Assembly: GCF_004168205.1 (NCBI RefSeq)
Contig: NZ_RCYB01000083.1
Span: 1 to 8,241 of the forward strand
Origin: Catenibacterium sp. co_0103
Lineage (GTDB): Bacteria > Bacillota_I > Bacilli_A > Erysipelotrichales > Coprobacillaceae
Direction: 5' to 3'
DNA length: 8,241 bases
A model generated the notes under the pieces. That model did no database searches. It was not told where the DNA came from and was given only the letters and a program-made list of their open reading frames with translations. This document shows, in pieces, positions 1-6,533 of this stretch. Each line of letters starts with the position of its first letter. Position 1 is the stretch's first letter. The position numbers and the translations under genes are program-made.

Positions 1-76
1 TGTGGTTCACTACACTTGGCGGTAAATACCTGTGGTCAGACTATCTCCGACTGAATTAGTGCCATGCCCGGCACAC
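1..76 (-). mobile_element. Partial group II intron, 5' end (probably group IIC), truncated by the window edge
   Basis: Read on the minus strand from base 76, the sequence begins GUGUGCCGGGCAUGGCAC. This closely resembles the 5' end of group IIC introns as I remember the Oceanobacillus iheyensis one (GUGUGCCCGGCAUGGGUGC), including the GUGYG 5' splice-site consensus. The first helix is GUGCC (74-70), loop GGGCAU, GGCAC (63-59). A second helix, UCAG (54-51) with CUGA (39-36), encloses GGAGAUAGU, which resembles the purine-rich loop that follows in domain I. The element lies directly after the maf terminator hairpin and T-tract and in the same orientation, which is where group IIC introns insert. 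Only domain I sequence is visible. The reverse transcriptase ORF, domain V and the 3' end would lie beyond base 1. The class call is an inference from position and a remembered sequence. Confidence 0.6.
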
Positions 77-79
77 GCT

Positions 80-105
80 AAAAAAGAAGCCTATAATGGC
101 TTCTT
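80..105 (-). terminator. Rho-independent terminator of the pnp-maf unit
   Basis: On the minus strand an 8-bp stem AAGAAGCC (105-98) / GGCTTCTT (91-84) closes a 6-base loop (ATTATA). It runs into a run of six T (85-80). The maf stop codon TAG (93-91) lies within the loop and stem, so the last codons of maf form the 5' arm of the hairpin. The putative group II intron begins four bases after the T-run. Confidence 0.85.
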
Positions 106-654
106 AGTCAAAGTTTCAATGACTTCTATTACATGCTTTACTGGGAGCCCAATGACATTATCAATATCTCCCTGCACTTCTTCAATGAATTTCCCTGCAA
201 CACCCTGAATCGCATAAGCGCCAGCTTTACCCTTCCATTCATCAATAGAAAGATAATCATCAATCATATCATTGATATTCTTAAATGTAACTTTTGTTTC
301 ATCTACAAATATACAAACCTGATCTTTATAGAATACAGCCACTGATGTAAACACACTATGTGTATCACTACTTAATGATTCAAGAATTTCTCTTGCTTCA
401 TGAGCACTGTGAGCTTTACCAATAATCTTTCCATTATGATAGATTGTTGTATCCGCACTGATTACAACATCATCAGGATATTTCTCATGAATAGAAACAC
501 CTTTATCATATGCGAGTTTCTTAAGTCTTTCTTCTATTTCTAGAGAAGAATCAAAATATTCAGTAATAGAAGAGGCATCGATAATAAAATCAATGCCTTC
601 TCTTTCAAGCAGTTCTTTTCGTCTAGGAGAAGTACTTGCAAGAATAATTTTCAT
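91..654 (-). CDS. maf: Maf family nucleoside triphosphate pyrophosphatase (probable dTTP/UTP pyrophosphatase)
   Basis: A 187-residue protein of normal length for Maf, a cytoplasmic enzyme that hydrolyses non-canonical or surplus NTPs to NMP and PPi. The family has been linked to inhibition of septum formation. Visible motifs are the N-terminal phosphate-binding S-x-S-P-R-R (residues 7-12), the acidic catalytic SADT (66-69, D68), the following GK (79-80), GAYAIQG (145-151) and GDIDNVIGLPV (162-172). The GKAGAYAIQG and NVIGLP signatures favour the dTTP/UTP subfamily over the YceF m7GTP subfamily, but this is a judgement from motifs only. The ATG overlaps the pnp stop as TAATG. A GAGG SD at 668-665 lies within the end of pnp, so translation is probably coupled. 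The stop codon is embedded in the terminator. Confidence 0.93.
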   Translation of the reverse strand: MKIILASTSPRRKELLEREGIDFIIDASSITEYFDSSLEIEERLKKLAYDKGVSIHEKYPDDVVISADTTIYHNGKIIGKAHSAHEAREILESLSSDTHSVFTSVAVFYKDQVCIFVDETKVTFKNINDMIDDYLSIDEWKGKAGAYAIQGVAGKFIEEVQGDIDNVIGLPVKHVIEVIETLTKKPL

Positions 655-2792
655 TATTTCTTTTCCTCAGCAGGTGCATCATGTTTAACGATTGGTTTTG
701 GTAATAATGCTTTTCTAGAAACATTCACACCCTTATCAGTAATCTGAGTTACTTTAACCTTTACTGTATCACCAAGCTTGATTACATCGCCGACTTTATT
801 TGTTCTATCCCAAGCAACATCTTTTACATGTAAGAAACCATTTGTACCAGGGAATAATTCAATGAATGCATACTTTTCTTCAACTCTTACAGCTTTACCA
901 TCAAAGATTTCGCCTACTTCAACTTTTCTAGTTAAATCCTTGATCATACCCATTGCATGGTCAATCGCTTCCTGAGAGTAATGATAGATAGTAACGTTAC
1001 CTTCATCATCAATATCGATCTTAACATTATCACTTTCAGCAATAATCTTATTGATCATATCTCCGCCCTTACCGATTACATCTTTAATCTGTTCAGGTTC
1101 AATCTTCATCATAGCAACCTTAGGAGCATATGGGCTTAAGTGATCTCTAGGTTCACTGATTGCTGACATCATGCAGTCCATGATTTGTCCTCTTGCAACC
1201 TTTGCCTGAGCTAATGCTTCCTGTAAGATTTCTTTAGTGATACCATCAATCTTGATATCCATCTGTAATGCACAGATACCGTTCTTTGTACCTGCAACCT
1301 TGAAATCCATATCACCTAGATGGTCTTCCATACCCTGGATATCAGTTAAGATTGTATAGTTTTCGCCTTTTTTAACTAGACCCATAGCGACGCCAGCCAC
1401 TGGATTACTAATTGGAACACCTGCAGCCATTAAAGCCATAGTTGATGCACAAATTGAAGCCTGTGAAGAAGAACCGTTAGATTCTAATACTTCAGCAACA
1501 ACTCTGATTGTATATGGGAATTCTGTTTCAGAAGGAATAACCTGTCTTAAGGCTCTTTCACCTAAAGCACCATGACCAATTTCTCTTCTACCTGGAGAAC
1601 CCATTCTTCCTGTTTCACCTACACAATATGGTGGGAAATTATAGTGATGCATGAAACGTTTCTGGTCTTCCATTCCAAGACCATCAATCTTCTGTACTTC
1701 ACCTAATGCACCAAGTGTGCAGGCAGATAATACCTGAGTTTCACCACGAGTGAACATAGCTGAACCATGTACACGTGGCAATAAATCTACCTGTGCATCT
1801 AATGGACGTACTTCATCTACTTTACGACCATCAGGTCTTACCTTTTCTTCAGTAATCAAACGTCTTACTTCTTCTTTTTCAAGATCACCAAGAACCATCT
1901 TAACCTGTTTAATTGTCTTATCATGTTCTTCAACAGTTGCATATTCTTTTTCTTCAAAAGATTCTACAACCTTAGCATCTAATTCATCAATAGCAGCATA
2001 TCTTTCAAGCTTACCAGGAATAGAAATAGCCTTGATCATTTCTTCCTTAGCCATTGCTTCTACGCTAGACACAATATTTTCATCTAATGCGAATAGTGGA
2101 ACATCAATCTTTTCCTTACCAACAGCTTCTACAATCTGTTCCTGGAAAGCGATTAATTCCTTAATCTTTTCATGACCGAACATCAATGCATTCAACATTG
2201 TTTCTTCATCTACTTCTTTTGCATCTGCTTCAACCATGTTAATAGCATCCTTTGTACCTGCTACTTCAAGATTGATTTCACTTCTAGCCATATCTTCAGG
2301 TCCTGCGTTGACAGTAAATTCACCATCTATTAAACCAACATTTACACCTGCAATTGGACCATTAAATGGAATATCAGAAATACATAGAGCGATAGATGCG
2401 CCAAGCATTGCAGCCATTTCTGGAGTAGCTTCCTGATCAACTGATAGTACAGTATTAACAACCTGTACTTCGTTTCTGAAACCATCTGCGAATAATGGAC
2501 GGATAGGTCTGTCAATCATTCTTGCAGTTAATGTACCATGTTCACTAGGACGGCCTTCACGCTTTAAGAATCCACCTGGAATCTTACCTACAGAATATAG
2601 TTTTTCTTCATAAGTTACTGTTAATGGGAAGAAATCTACATCTTTTGGTTCTTTCCCAGCACATGCTGTTGAAAGAACGACTGTATCATCATATCTTACT
2701 AAACAAGAGCCGTTTGCCTGTTTAGCCATTTCACCGACTTCAACCTGGATTTTCTTACCATAGAAATCCATACTAAAAATTTGTTTTGCCAT
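654..2792 (-). CDS. pnp: Polyribonucleotide nucleotidyltransferase (PNPase)
   Basis: A 712-residue full-length PNPase, the trimeric 3'-5' phosphorolytic exoribonuclease that degrades mRNA using phosphate and releases NDPs. The domain order is normal. The first RNase PH-like domain covers roughly 1-215 and includes [19 protein letters not shown] around 74-92. A helical linker follows (about 235-310), then the second, catalytic RNase PH domain (about 315-545). The catalytic domain has GRREIGHG (401-408), the phosphate-binding SNGSSS (438-443) and acidic residues D490 and D496 in DHLGDMDF, equivalent to the E. coli metal-binding D486/D492. A KH domain with VIGKGG (572-577) and an S1 domain (about 626-694) end the protein. 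The C-terminal tail is short and charged. The ATG has an AGGTG SD five bases upstream (2802-2798). The gene is preceded by rpsO, as in Bacillus, but the rpsO terminator and a promoter separate the two. Confidence 0.98.
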   Translation of the reverse strand: MAKQIFSMDFYGKKIQVEVGEMAKQANGSCLVRYDDTVVLSTACAGKEPKDVDFFPLTVTYEEKLYSVGKIPGGFLKREGRPSEHGTLTARMIDRPIRPLFADGFRNEVQVVNTVLSVDQEATPEMAAMLGASIALCISDIPFNGPIAGVNVGLIDGEFTVNAGPEDMARSEINLEVAGTKDAINMVEADAKEVDEETMLNALMFGHEKIKELIAFQEQIVEAVGKEKIDVPLFALDENIVSSVEAMAKEEMIKAISIPGKLERYAAIDELDAKVVESFEEKEYATVEEHDKTIKQVKMVLGDLEKEEVRRLITEEKVRPDGRKVDEVRPLDAQVDLLPRVHGSAMFTRGETQVLSACTLGALGEVQKIDGLGMEDQKRFMHHYNFPPYCVGETGRMGSPGRREIGHGALGERALRQVIPSETEFPYTIRVVAEVLESNGSSSQASICASTMALMAAGVPISNPVAGVAMGLVKKGENYTILTDIQGMEDHLGDMDFKVAGTKNGICALQMDIKIDGITKEILQEALAQAKVARGQIMDCMMSAISEPRDHLSPYAPKVAMMKIEPEQIKDVIGKGGDMINKIIAESDNVKIDIDDEGNVTIYHYSQEAIDHAMGMIKDLTRKVEVGEIFDGKAVRVEEKYAFIELFPGTNGFLHVKDVAWDRTNKVGDVIKLGDTVKVKVTQITDKGVNVSRKALLPKPIVKHDAPAEEKK

Positions 2793-2815
2793 AAATTCAC
2801 CTCATATTCTTCAAA

Positions 2816-2844
2816 ATTATATCATAAATCAACTATTACACAAA
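2816..2844 (-). promoter_or_regulatory. Probable sigma-A promoter of pnp-maf (extended -10)
   Basis: On the minus strand a perfect TATAAT (2821-2816) is preceded by TGA, giving an extended -10 element. A weak -35 (TTGTGT, 2843-2838, 16-bp spacer, or TTTGTG, 2844-2839, 17-bp spacer) lies upstream. The start point would fall near 2809, just before the SD. It lies between the rpsO terminator and the pnp start, which suits an independent pnp-maf transcript. Confidence 0.65.
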
Positions 2845-2865
2845 CAATTATTTGACAGAGACATG

Positions 2866-2889
2866 AAAAAAAGCCCCATAGGGCTTTTT
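2866..2889 (-). terminator. Rho-independent terminator after rpsO
   Basis: The minus strand carries AAAAAGCCC (2889-2881), loop TATG (2880-2877), GGGCTTTTT (2876-2868) and further T residues to 2866. The stem is GC-rich at the loop end and its 3' arm runs into seven T. It begins one base after the rpsO stop codon, so it should end most truB-ribF-rpsO transcripts before pnp. Confidence 0.88.
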
Positions 2890-2890
2890 C

Positions 2891-3157
2891 TTATCTTCTT
2901 AATCCTAACTTATCAGTTAAAGTTGTATATCTGTCAAGATCTTCATTCTTAAGATACTTTAATAAATCTCTTCTTCTACCGATCTTCTTTAAAAGACCTC
3001 TGTTAGAATGATTATCCTTTGGATGCTGTTTGAAGTGACCATTTAACTTGTTGATATCAGCAGTTAATAATGCGATCTGAACTTCTGGAGAACCAGTATC
3101 CTTTTCTACGCGACCATATTCAGCCATGATCTTAGCTTTTTCTTCTTTAGTTAACAT
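2891..3157 (-). CDS. rpsO: 30S ribosomal protein S15
   Basis: An 88-residue protein, the usual length for bacterial S15, which binds the 16S rRNA central-domain three-way junction early in 30S assembly. The family signature is complete: [13 protein letters not shown] (20-32), then [16 protein letters not shown] (41-56) with the rRNA-contacting H41, H45, D48 and S51, then [11 protein letters not shown] (60-70). The ATG has a strong GGAGG SD (3170-3166) eight bases upstream. ribF ends 83 bases upstream and a terminator follows at once. S15 represses its own synthesis by binding its mRNA leader in several bacteria. The structured leader here could serve that purpose but does not prove it. Confidence 0.98.
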   Translation of the reverse strand: MLTKEEKAKIMAEYGRVEKDTGSPEVQIALLTADINKLNGHFKQHPKDNHSNRGLLKKIGRRRDLLKYLKNEDLDRYTTLTDKLGLRR

Positions 3158-3240
3158 TATGTTTTCCTCCTAAATTATATTCTTCGCAATATCCAAGCTA
3201 GATGTAAGAGGTACAAATATCCTAGACATTGTTGCAATGA
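3158..3240 (-). promoter_or_regulatory. Structured rpsO leader; possible S15 autoregulatory element
   Basis: This 83-base gap between ribF and rpsO has three short hairpins on the minus strand. They are CATTG-CAA-CAATG (3239-3227), TGTA-CCTCT-TACA flanked by CTAG on both sides, and ATATT-GCGAAG-AATAT (3192-3177) just upstream of the GGAGG SD. None has a T-tract, so they are not terminators. Diverse S15-binding leaders are known ahead of rpsO. Whether this one mimics the 16S S15 site cannot be settled by eye. Confidence 0.35.
3188..3216 (-). promoter_or_regulatory. Weak candidate promoter for rpsO
   Basis: On the minus strand TTGTAC (3216-3211) and GATATT (3193-3188) are spaced by exactly 17 bp, matching the sigma-A consensus at 3 of 6 and 4 of 6 positions. 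Transcription would start about 25 bases before the rpsO start. This could be chance in AT-rich DNA. rpsO can equally be read from truB-ribF. Confidence 0.25.
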
Positions 3241-4170
3241 CTATTTTACATTATTTTTATATAAAGTCAAATACTTTTTCATGACCTGACTTAAATATTT
3301 TCTGTCTTCTGTTAATTGTGTTTTTAGTCCTTCTAATCCATTAAAAACAGTTTCTTCACGCTTATATAAATAGAAAGTAACCTCTACTTCTTTACCATAC
3401 ACATCTTCATCAAAATCAAAGACGTTGACTTCTAATGAAAGACGATTGATATCATTGAATGTAGGATTCATCCCAATATTTGCCATACCTATATAATATT
3501 GATGATTGATTTCTACAATTGTGCCGTATACCCCTCTTTTAGGTAAGTATTTCATGCCATAATCAATATTCAATGTAGGAAAACCAATCAAACGACCTCT
3601 CTGTTTTCCATGAATAACAGTACCCTTTACCTTATAAGGTCGATCAAGTAAAGTATTGACTTCTTCAATCATTCCCTGATCCATCAGTTTCTTAATAAGA
3701 GTAGATGATACTTTTTCTGTTTCATTATACATAACAGCGTTTTTCACAATAAGTTCAAATGACTGTTTCTTTAAGTCTTCTATGCTGCCACTGTTATGAG
3801 CTCCAAAATGGAAATCATAACCACATACTAGTCTTTTTAAAGGAAGCTTATTTAAGTATTCATCAATAAACACCTGTGGACTTAATGCTGCCACTTCCTT
3901 AGTAAAATGAATTACAAGCAAATAATCAATCCTCATTTCTTCTAGAAGTTCTTTTTTCTCTTCTAAAGTGATAATTGATTGTCTCTTTTCACCCTTTAAG
4001 ACACATAAAGGATGCACATCAAAGCTCATGACAGCTGTTTTTGTTTCTGCCTTATATTTCAATACCTCATTAATCAAAGACATATGACCTAAATGTAATC
4101 CATCAAAAAAGCCAATCGCAAGAGAAAGAGGTTCTGTCAAATGTACCTCTTCCATTTTTATGACCTTCAT
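3241..4170 (-). CDS. ribF: Bifunctional riboflavin kinase / FAD synthetase
   Basis: A 309-residue protein of normal RibF length. It phosphorylates riboflavin to FMN and adenylylates FMN to FAD, both with ATP, in the cytoplasm. The N-terminal FAD synthetase (nucleotidyltransferase) domain, about 1-160, shows GFFDGLHLGH (20-29) with the HxGH motif, SFDVHP (49-54), CGYDFHFG (116-123) and the SSTLIKKLM segment (155-163). The C-terminal riboflavin kinase domain, about 180-305, shows GFPTLN (196-201, the PTAN-type ATP/Mg motif), RGVYG (212-216), NIGMNPTF (231-238) and LEVNVFDFDEDVYG, where E247 is the likely catalytic base. The ATG overlaps the truB TAA as TAATG. The AGGGGG-like SD lies inside the end of truB and partly in a hairpin. 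The truB-ribF pairing is common in Bacillota. Confidence 0.96.
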   Translation of the reverse strand: MKVIKMEEVHLTEPLSLAIGFFDGLHLGHMSLINEVLKYKAETKTAVMSFDVHPLCVLKGEKRQSIITLEEKKELLEEMRIDYLLVIHFTKEVAALSPQVFIDEYLNKLPLKRLVCGYDFHFGAHNSGSIEDLKKQSFELIVKNAVMYNETEKVSSTLIKKLMDQGMIEEVNTLLDRPYKVKGTVIHGKQRGRLIGFPTLNIDYGMKYLPKRGVYGTIVEINHQYYIGMANIGMNPTFNDINRLSLEVNVFDFDEDVYGKEVEVTFYLYKREETVFNGLEGLKTQLTEDRKYLSQVMKKYLTLYKNNVK

Positions 4171-5003
4171 TAGAAAAGCCCCCTGAGGCTCTTCAAATTG
4201 CCTTTTCCATCTGGTCCATATATCGCAAGTAATTTACCTTCTTTTGAATAAATAGCTACATTATGATCTTTATCACTCTTGATTTTCTGACCAGTCATGA
4301 CAATTCTTTCATCTACGACCATAGAATCATAGAAAGAAAATACTTCTTCTAACGATATCACTGGTCCATTGTTTTCTTCTAGTTCTTCGAGTGTCACTGC
4401 CTGATCGATTGTAAAATGACCTGACTGATTTCTTACTAATGCAGTCATATGAGCAGGATAACCTAAGGCTTTTCCAATATCTACACATAAAGAGCGGATA
4501 TATGTTCCTTTAGAGCACTTAACATCTATTGTTATTTCATCATCATGTGCATCGACTAAATCAAGTTTATAAATAGTAATTGGTCTTTCTGGAACTTCTA
4601 CTTCTATACCTTCTCTGGCATATTCATAGAGCTTCTTACCATTAATTTTAATAGCTGAATACATTGGAGGCTTCTGCATGGAATCTCCTTTAAATGATGA
4701 TAATACTTCTTCTAGATTCTCATAACCTGTAAAAGGCTTGGTTTCTAAAACCTTCCCTTCAGCATCATATGTATCTGTCGCACTGCCAAGTTTAAGGGTC
4801 GCACGATATTCTTTTTCTTCACTCATTAAAAACTGCATTGCTTTAGTGGCTTTATTAATACCAATAACTAAAACACCAGTCGCCATAGGGTCAAGAGTCC
4901 CACAATGTCCTACTTTTTTAGTATGCATAATACGTCTCACACGATTAACGACATCATGACTTGTCATACCCTGTGGTTTATTAATTAAAATAATACCATC
5001 CAT
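4170..5003 (-). CDS. truB: tRNA pseudouridine(55) synthase TruB
   Basis: A 277-residue TruB, which converts U55 of the tRNA T-loop to pseudouridine and acts as a tRNA folding chaperone. Visible motifs are the N-terminal INKPQGMTSHDVV (7-19), GHCGTLDPMATGVL (32-45) with the catalytic D38, YRATLKLG (67-74), KPPMYSAIK (111-119) and CSKGTYIRSL (163-172). The C-terminal part after about 225 is short and fits the reduced PUA-like tail of Gram-positive TruB proteins. An AGGAAGG SD (5020-5014) lies ten bases upstream of the ATG. Only 40 bases separate it from the tyrS stop, and these are mostly filled by the tyrS terminator. No promoter is evident, so expression may depend on read-through. Confidence 0.97.
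   Translation of the reverse strand: MDGIILINKPQGMTSHDVVNRVRRIMHTKKVGHCGTLDPMATGVLVIGINKATKAMQFLMSEEKEYRATLKLGSATDTYDAEGKVLETKPFTGYENLEEVLSSFKGDSMQKPPMYSAIKINGKKLYEYAREGIEVEVPERPITIYKLDLVDAHDDEITIDVKCSKGTYIRSLCVDIGKALGYPAHMTALVRNQSGHFTIDQAVTLEELEENNGPVISLEEVFSFYDSMVVDERIVMTGQKIKSDKDHNVAIYSKEGKLLAIYGPDGKGNLKSLRGLF
4173..4194 (-). promoter_or_regulatory. Hairpin over the ribF ribosome binding site
   Basis: On the minus strand GAAGAGCC (4194-4187) can pair with GGCTTTTC (4180-4173), including one G-T pair, around the loop TCAGGG. The AGGGGG SD of ribF is split between loop and stem, three bases before the TAATG overlap. Ribosomes finishing truB would melt it, so it may enforce translational coupling. 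This is an inference. The tail has only four T, so it is a poor terminator. Confidence 0.35.
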
Positions 5004-5020
5004 CTACTCACATCCTTCCT

Positions 5021-5045
5021 AAAAAAAGCAGACTATTGTCTGCTT
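5021..5045 (-). terminator. Rho-independent terminator of tyrS
   Basis: The minus strand folds as AAGCAGAC (5045-5038), loop AATA, GTCTGCTT (5033-5026) and continues in T to 5021, giving a seven-T run. The first two stem bases are the last two bases of the tyrS TAA codon (5046-5044). The truB SD begins immediately after the T-run. Confidence 0.87.
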
Positions 5046-6270
5046 AGATATGATTAATAACGAAGTACTTCTTCTTACCTCTTCTAATAACAGTCACTTT
5101 ACCACCAAACGCATTGTCTTTTGATACAACAAACTTTTCATCAGTGACCTTTTCACCATTTACAAGAACACTTCCACCTTTTACGAACTGTCTTGCTTCA
5201 CGATTACTAGAAGCAGCACCTGCTTTTACTAATACATTTAAGATTTGTTCATCTTCAGTGACATCAATACTTGGTACACCATTGAAGCACTGTTTAACCT
5301 GTTCATAAGTCATGCTCTTGATATCACCACTGAATAACTTTTCAGAAATGCTGACAGCTTCTTCATAAGCATCTGCACCATGAATGAAAGTAATAACTTC
5401 TTTCGCAAGGGCTTTATGTGCTTTTCTTAAGTGTGGTTCATTCTTATTTGATTCTTCTAATGCTTCAATTTCTTCTTTAGATAAGAAAGTGAGGTATTTT
5501 AAGTAATCAATAACCTTGCTATCTTCACTGTTGATGAAGAACTGATACATTTCATATGGTGAAGTCTTTTCTCTGTCTAACCAGATTGCATTTCCTTCTG
5601 ATTTACCAAACTTAGTACCATCACTCTTAGTAAGTAAAGGCATAGTGAATCCATATGCTTCATCACCAGTCTTCTTTCTAATTAATTCAATACCTGCAGT
5701 GATATTACCCCACTGGTCCTGGCCAGCAACCTGTAAGTTACAGCCTTTATTTTCATGTAAGTAATAGAAGTCCATTGCCTGCATGATCATATAAGAGAAT
5801 TCAGTGAAAGTAATACCTTCATCTAATCTTCTCTTGATAATATCCTTAGATAACATGTAGTTGATATTGAAATATTTACCATAATCTCTTAACCAGTCAA
5901 TGAAGTTTAAATCCTTAGACCAATCCAAGTTATTAACTACTTCAAAACCGAATAAATCTTCAGCCTGCTTCTTTAAGCAGTCAAAGTTATGCTGTACCTG
6001 TTCTTTTGTGATCATTGGTCTTTCAGTTGTTGGCTTTGGATCCCCAATCTGTCCAGTTGCACCACCGACTAAAAGAATTGGATGATGCCCAGCATCCTTT
6101 AATCTCTTAGACATTAAGAAAGATGAGAAATGTCCAATATGTAATGAATCCCCAGTTGGGTCAGTACCAATATAGAATGTCATTCCTCCTGCATTTAATT
6201 TGTCTTTTAAGTCTTCAGAACTTACATCTTTAATGAGGCCACGCCACACTAATTCATCATAAAATGTCAT
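5044..6270 (-). CDS. tyrS: Tyrosyl-tRNA synthetase
   Basis: A 408-residue class I synthetase that attaches tyrosine to tRNA-Tyr. The Rossmann catalytic domain has YIGTDPTGDSLHIGH (33-47) with the HIGH signature at 44-47 and Y33, G35 and D37 in the tyrosine pocket. YMIMQAMDFYYL (160-171) and QVAGQDQWGNI (180-190) bind the amino acid, and KFGKS (220-224) is the bacterial TyrRS form of KMSKS. After the helical anticodon-binding region, an S4-type RNA-binding domain covers about 335-408 (for example SSNREARQFVKGGSVLVNGEKV within 354-375). The length fits the bacterial TyrS family (about 400-430 residues). The ATG has an AGGAGG SD (6281-6276). Regulation by the tyrosine T-box leader just upstream confirms the amino acid specificity independently of the protein. 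Confidence 0.98.
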   Translation of the reverse strand: MTFYDELVWRGLIKDVSSEDLKDKLNAGGMTFYIGTDPTGDSLHIGHFSSFLMSKRLKDAGHHPILLVGGATGQIGDPKPTTERPMITKEQVQHNFDCLKKQAEDLFGFEVVNNLDWSKDLNFIDWLRDYGKYFNINYMLSKDIIKRRLDEGITFTEFSYMIMQAMDFYYLHENKGCNLQVAGQDQWGNITAGIELIRKKTGDEAYGFTMPLLTKSDGTKFGKSEGNAIWLDREKTSPYEMYQFFINSEDSKVIDYLKYLTFLSKEEIEALEESNKNEPHLRKAHKALAKEVITFIHGADAYEEAVSISEKLFSGDIKSMTYEQVKQCFNGVPSIDVTEDEQILNVLVKAGAASSNREARQFVKGGSVLVNGEKVTDEKFVVSKDNAFGGKVTVIRRGKKKYFVINHI

Positions 6271-6288
6271 AATTTCCTCCTATAATAT

Positions 6289-6319
6289 AAAAGAGAATCC
6301 ATCCAAAGGACGAATTCTC
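6289..6319 (-). terminator. T-box attenuator terminator
   Basis: The minus-strand GAGAATTCGTCC (6319-6308) pairs with GGATGGATTCTC (6304-6293) over a TTT loop. This is a 12-bp stem with two G-T pairs, followed by TTTT (6292-6289). The 5' arm shares bases with the T-box antiterminator, so the two folds exclude each other. Confidence 0.9.
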
Positions 6320-6496
6320 GCGTTACCACCTTTATTCATGTCAAAGACATGCTCTCTTGTTGATAACGGTGTACTCACCGTCTAGACTTTGCATCTAGAA
6401 GCTCCAAAGTGTATTCATTCATACTACTGCTCTTATTTTCACCAGCCATAAGTTCTCTAAACCAGCGCATATGAATTACTTGTCTTTTTCATCGCA
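6289..6496 (-). promoter_or_regulatory. T-box leader (tRNA-Tyr sensing) controlling tyrS
   Basis: A complete T-box riboswitch on the minus strand. Stem I has the AGTA element (6480-6477), a distal stem CTTAT/ATAAG (6452-6448 with 6436-6432) closing a GGCTGGTGAAA loop with the GNUG signature, and the specifier loop GAATACA (6416-6410) with Tyr codon TAC at 6413-6411. Hairpins TCTAGA/TCTAGA (6399-6381), CGGTG/CACCG (6380-6367) and CATGTC/GACATG (6351-6337) follow. The T-box motif AAAGGTGGTAACGCGAG (6333-6317) carries UGGU (6328-6325), which pairs with the ACCA end of tRNA-Tyr, whose discriminator base is A. Uncharged tRNA-Tyr should stabilise AAAGG/CCTTT pairing and prevent the terminator. The SD lies outside the terminator stem, so control is transcriptional. 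Confidence 0.95.
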
Positions 6497-6502
6497 ACTA
6501 AA

Positions 6503-6531
6503 AGTCTACATGAAATCATGATGTTTGTCAA
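6503..6531 (-). promoter_or_regulatory. Sigma-A promoter of the tyrS T-box transcript
   Basis: On the minus strand a perfect -35 TTGACA (6531-6526), a 17-bp spacer and a -10 TAGACT (6508-6503, 4 of 6) predict a start near 6496, just ahead of stem I of the T-box. The -35 box begins three bases after the stop codon of the transporter gene. Confidence 0.75.
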
Positions 6532-6533
6532 TA

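Noticed and set aside
1..79. Signal recognition particle RNA at the left edge
   Set aside because: The GTGTGCCGGG string recalls the 3' end of SRP RNA, but the rest shows no GGAAG-type apical loop or SRP helix. The group II intron reading explains both sequence and position better.
1750..2175. Plus-strand open frame of 141 codons opposite pnp
   Set aside because: It is an antisense shadow of a fully conserved gene. The product is serine-rich and low in complexity, with no SD and no family resemblance.
3174..3179. Perfect TATAAT on the minus strand before rpsO
   Set aside because: It lies only four bases from the SD, so a transcript starting from it would lack the ribosome binding site.
4173..4194. 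Terminator between truB and ribF
   Set aside because: The stem is followed by only four T and then by the ribF start codon, so a transcription stop there is unlikely.
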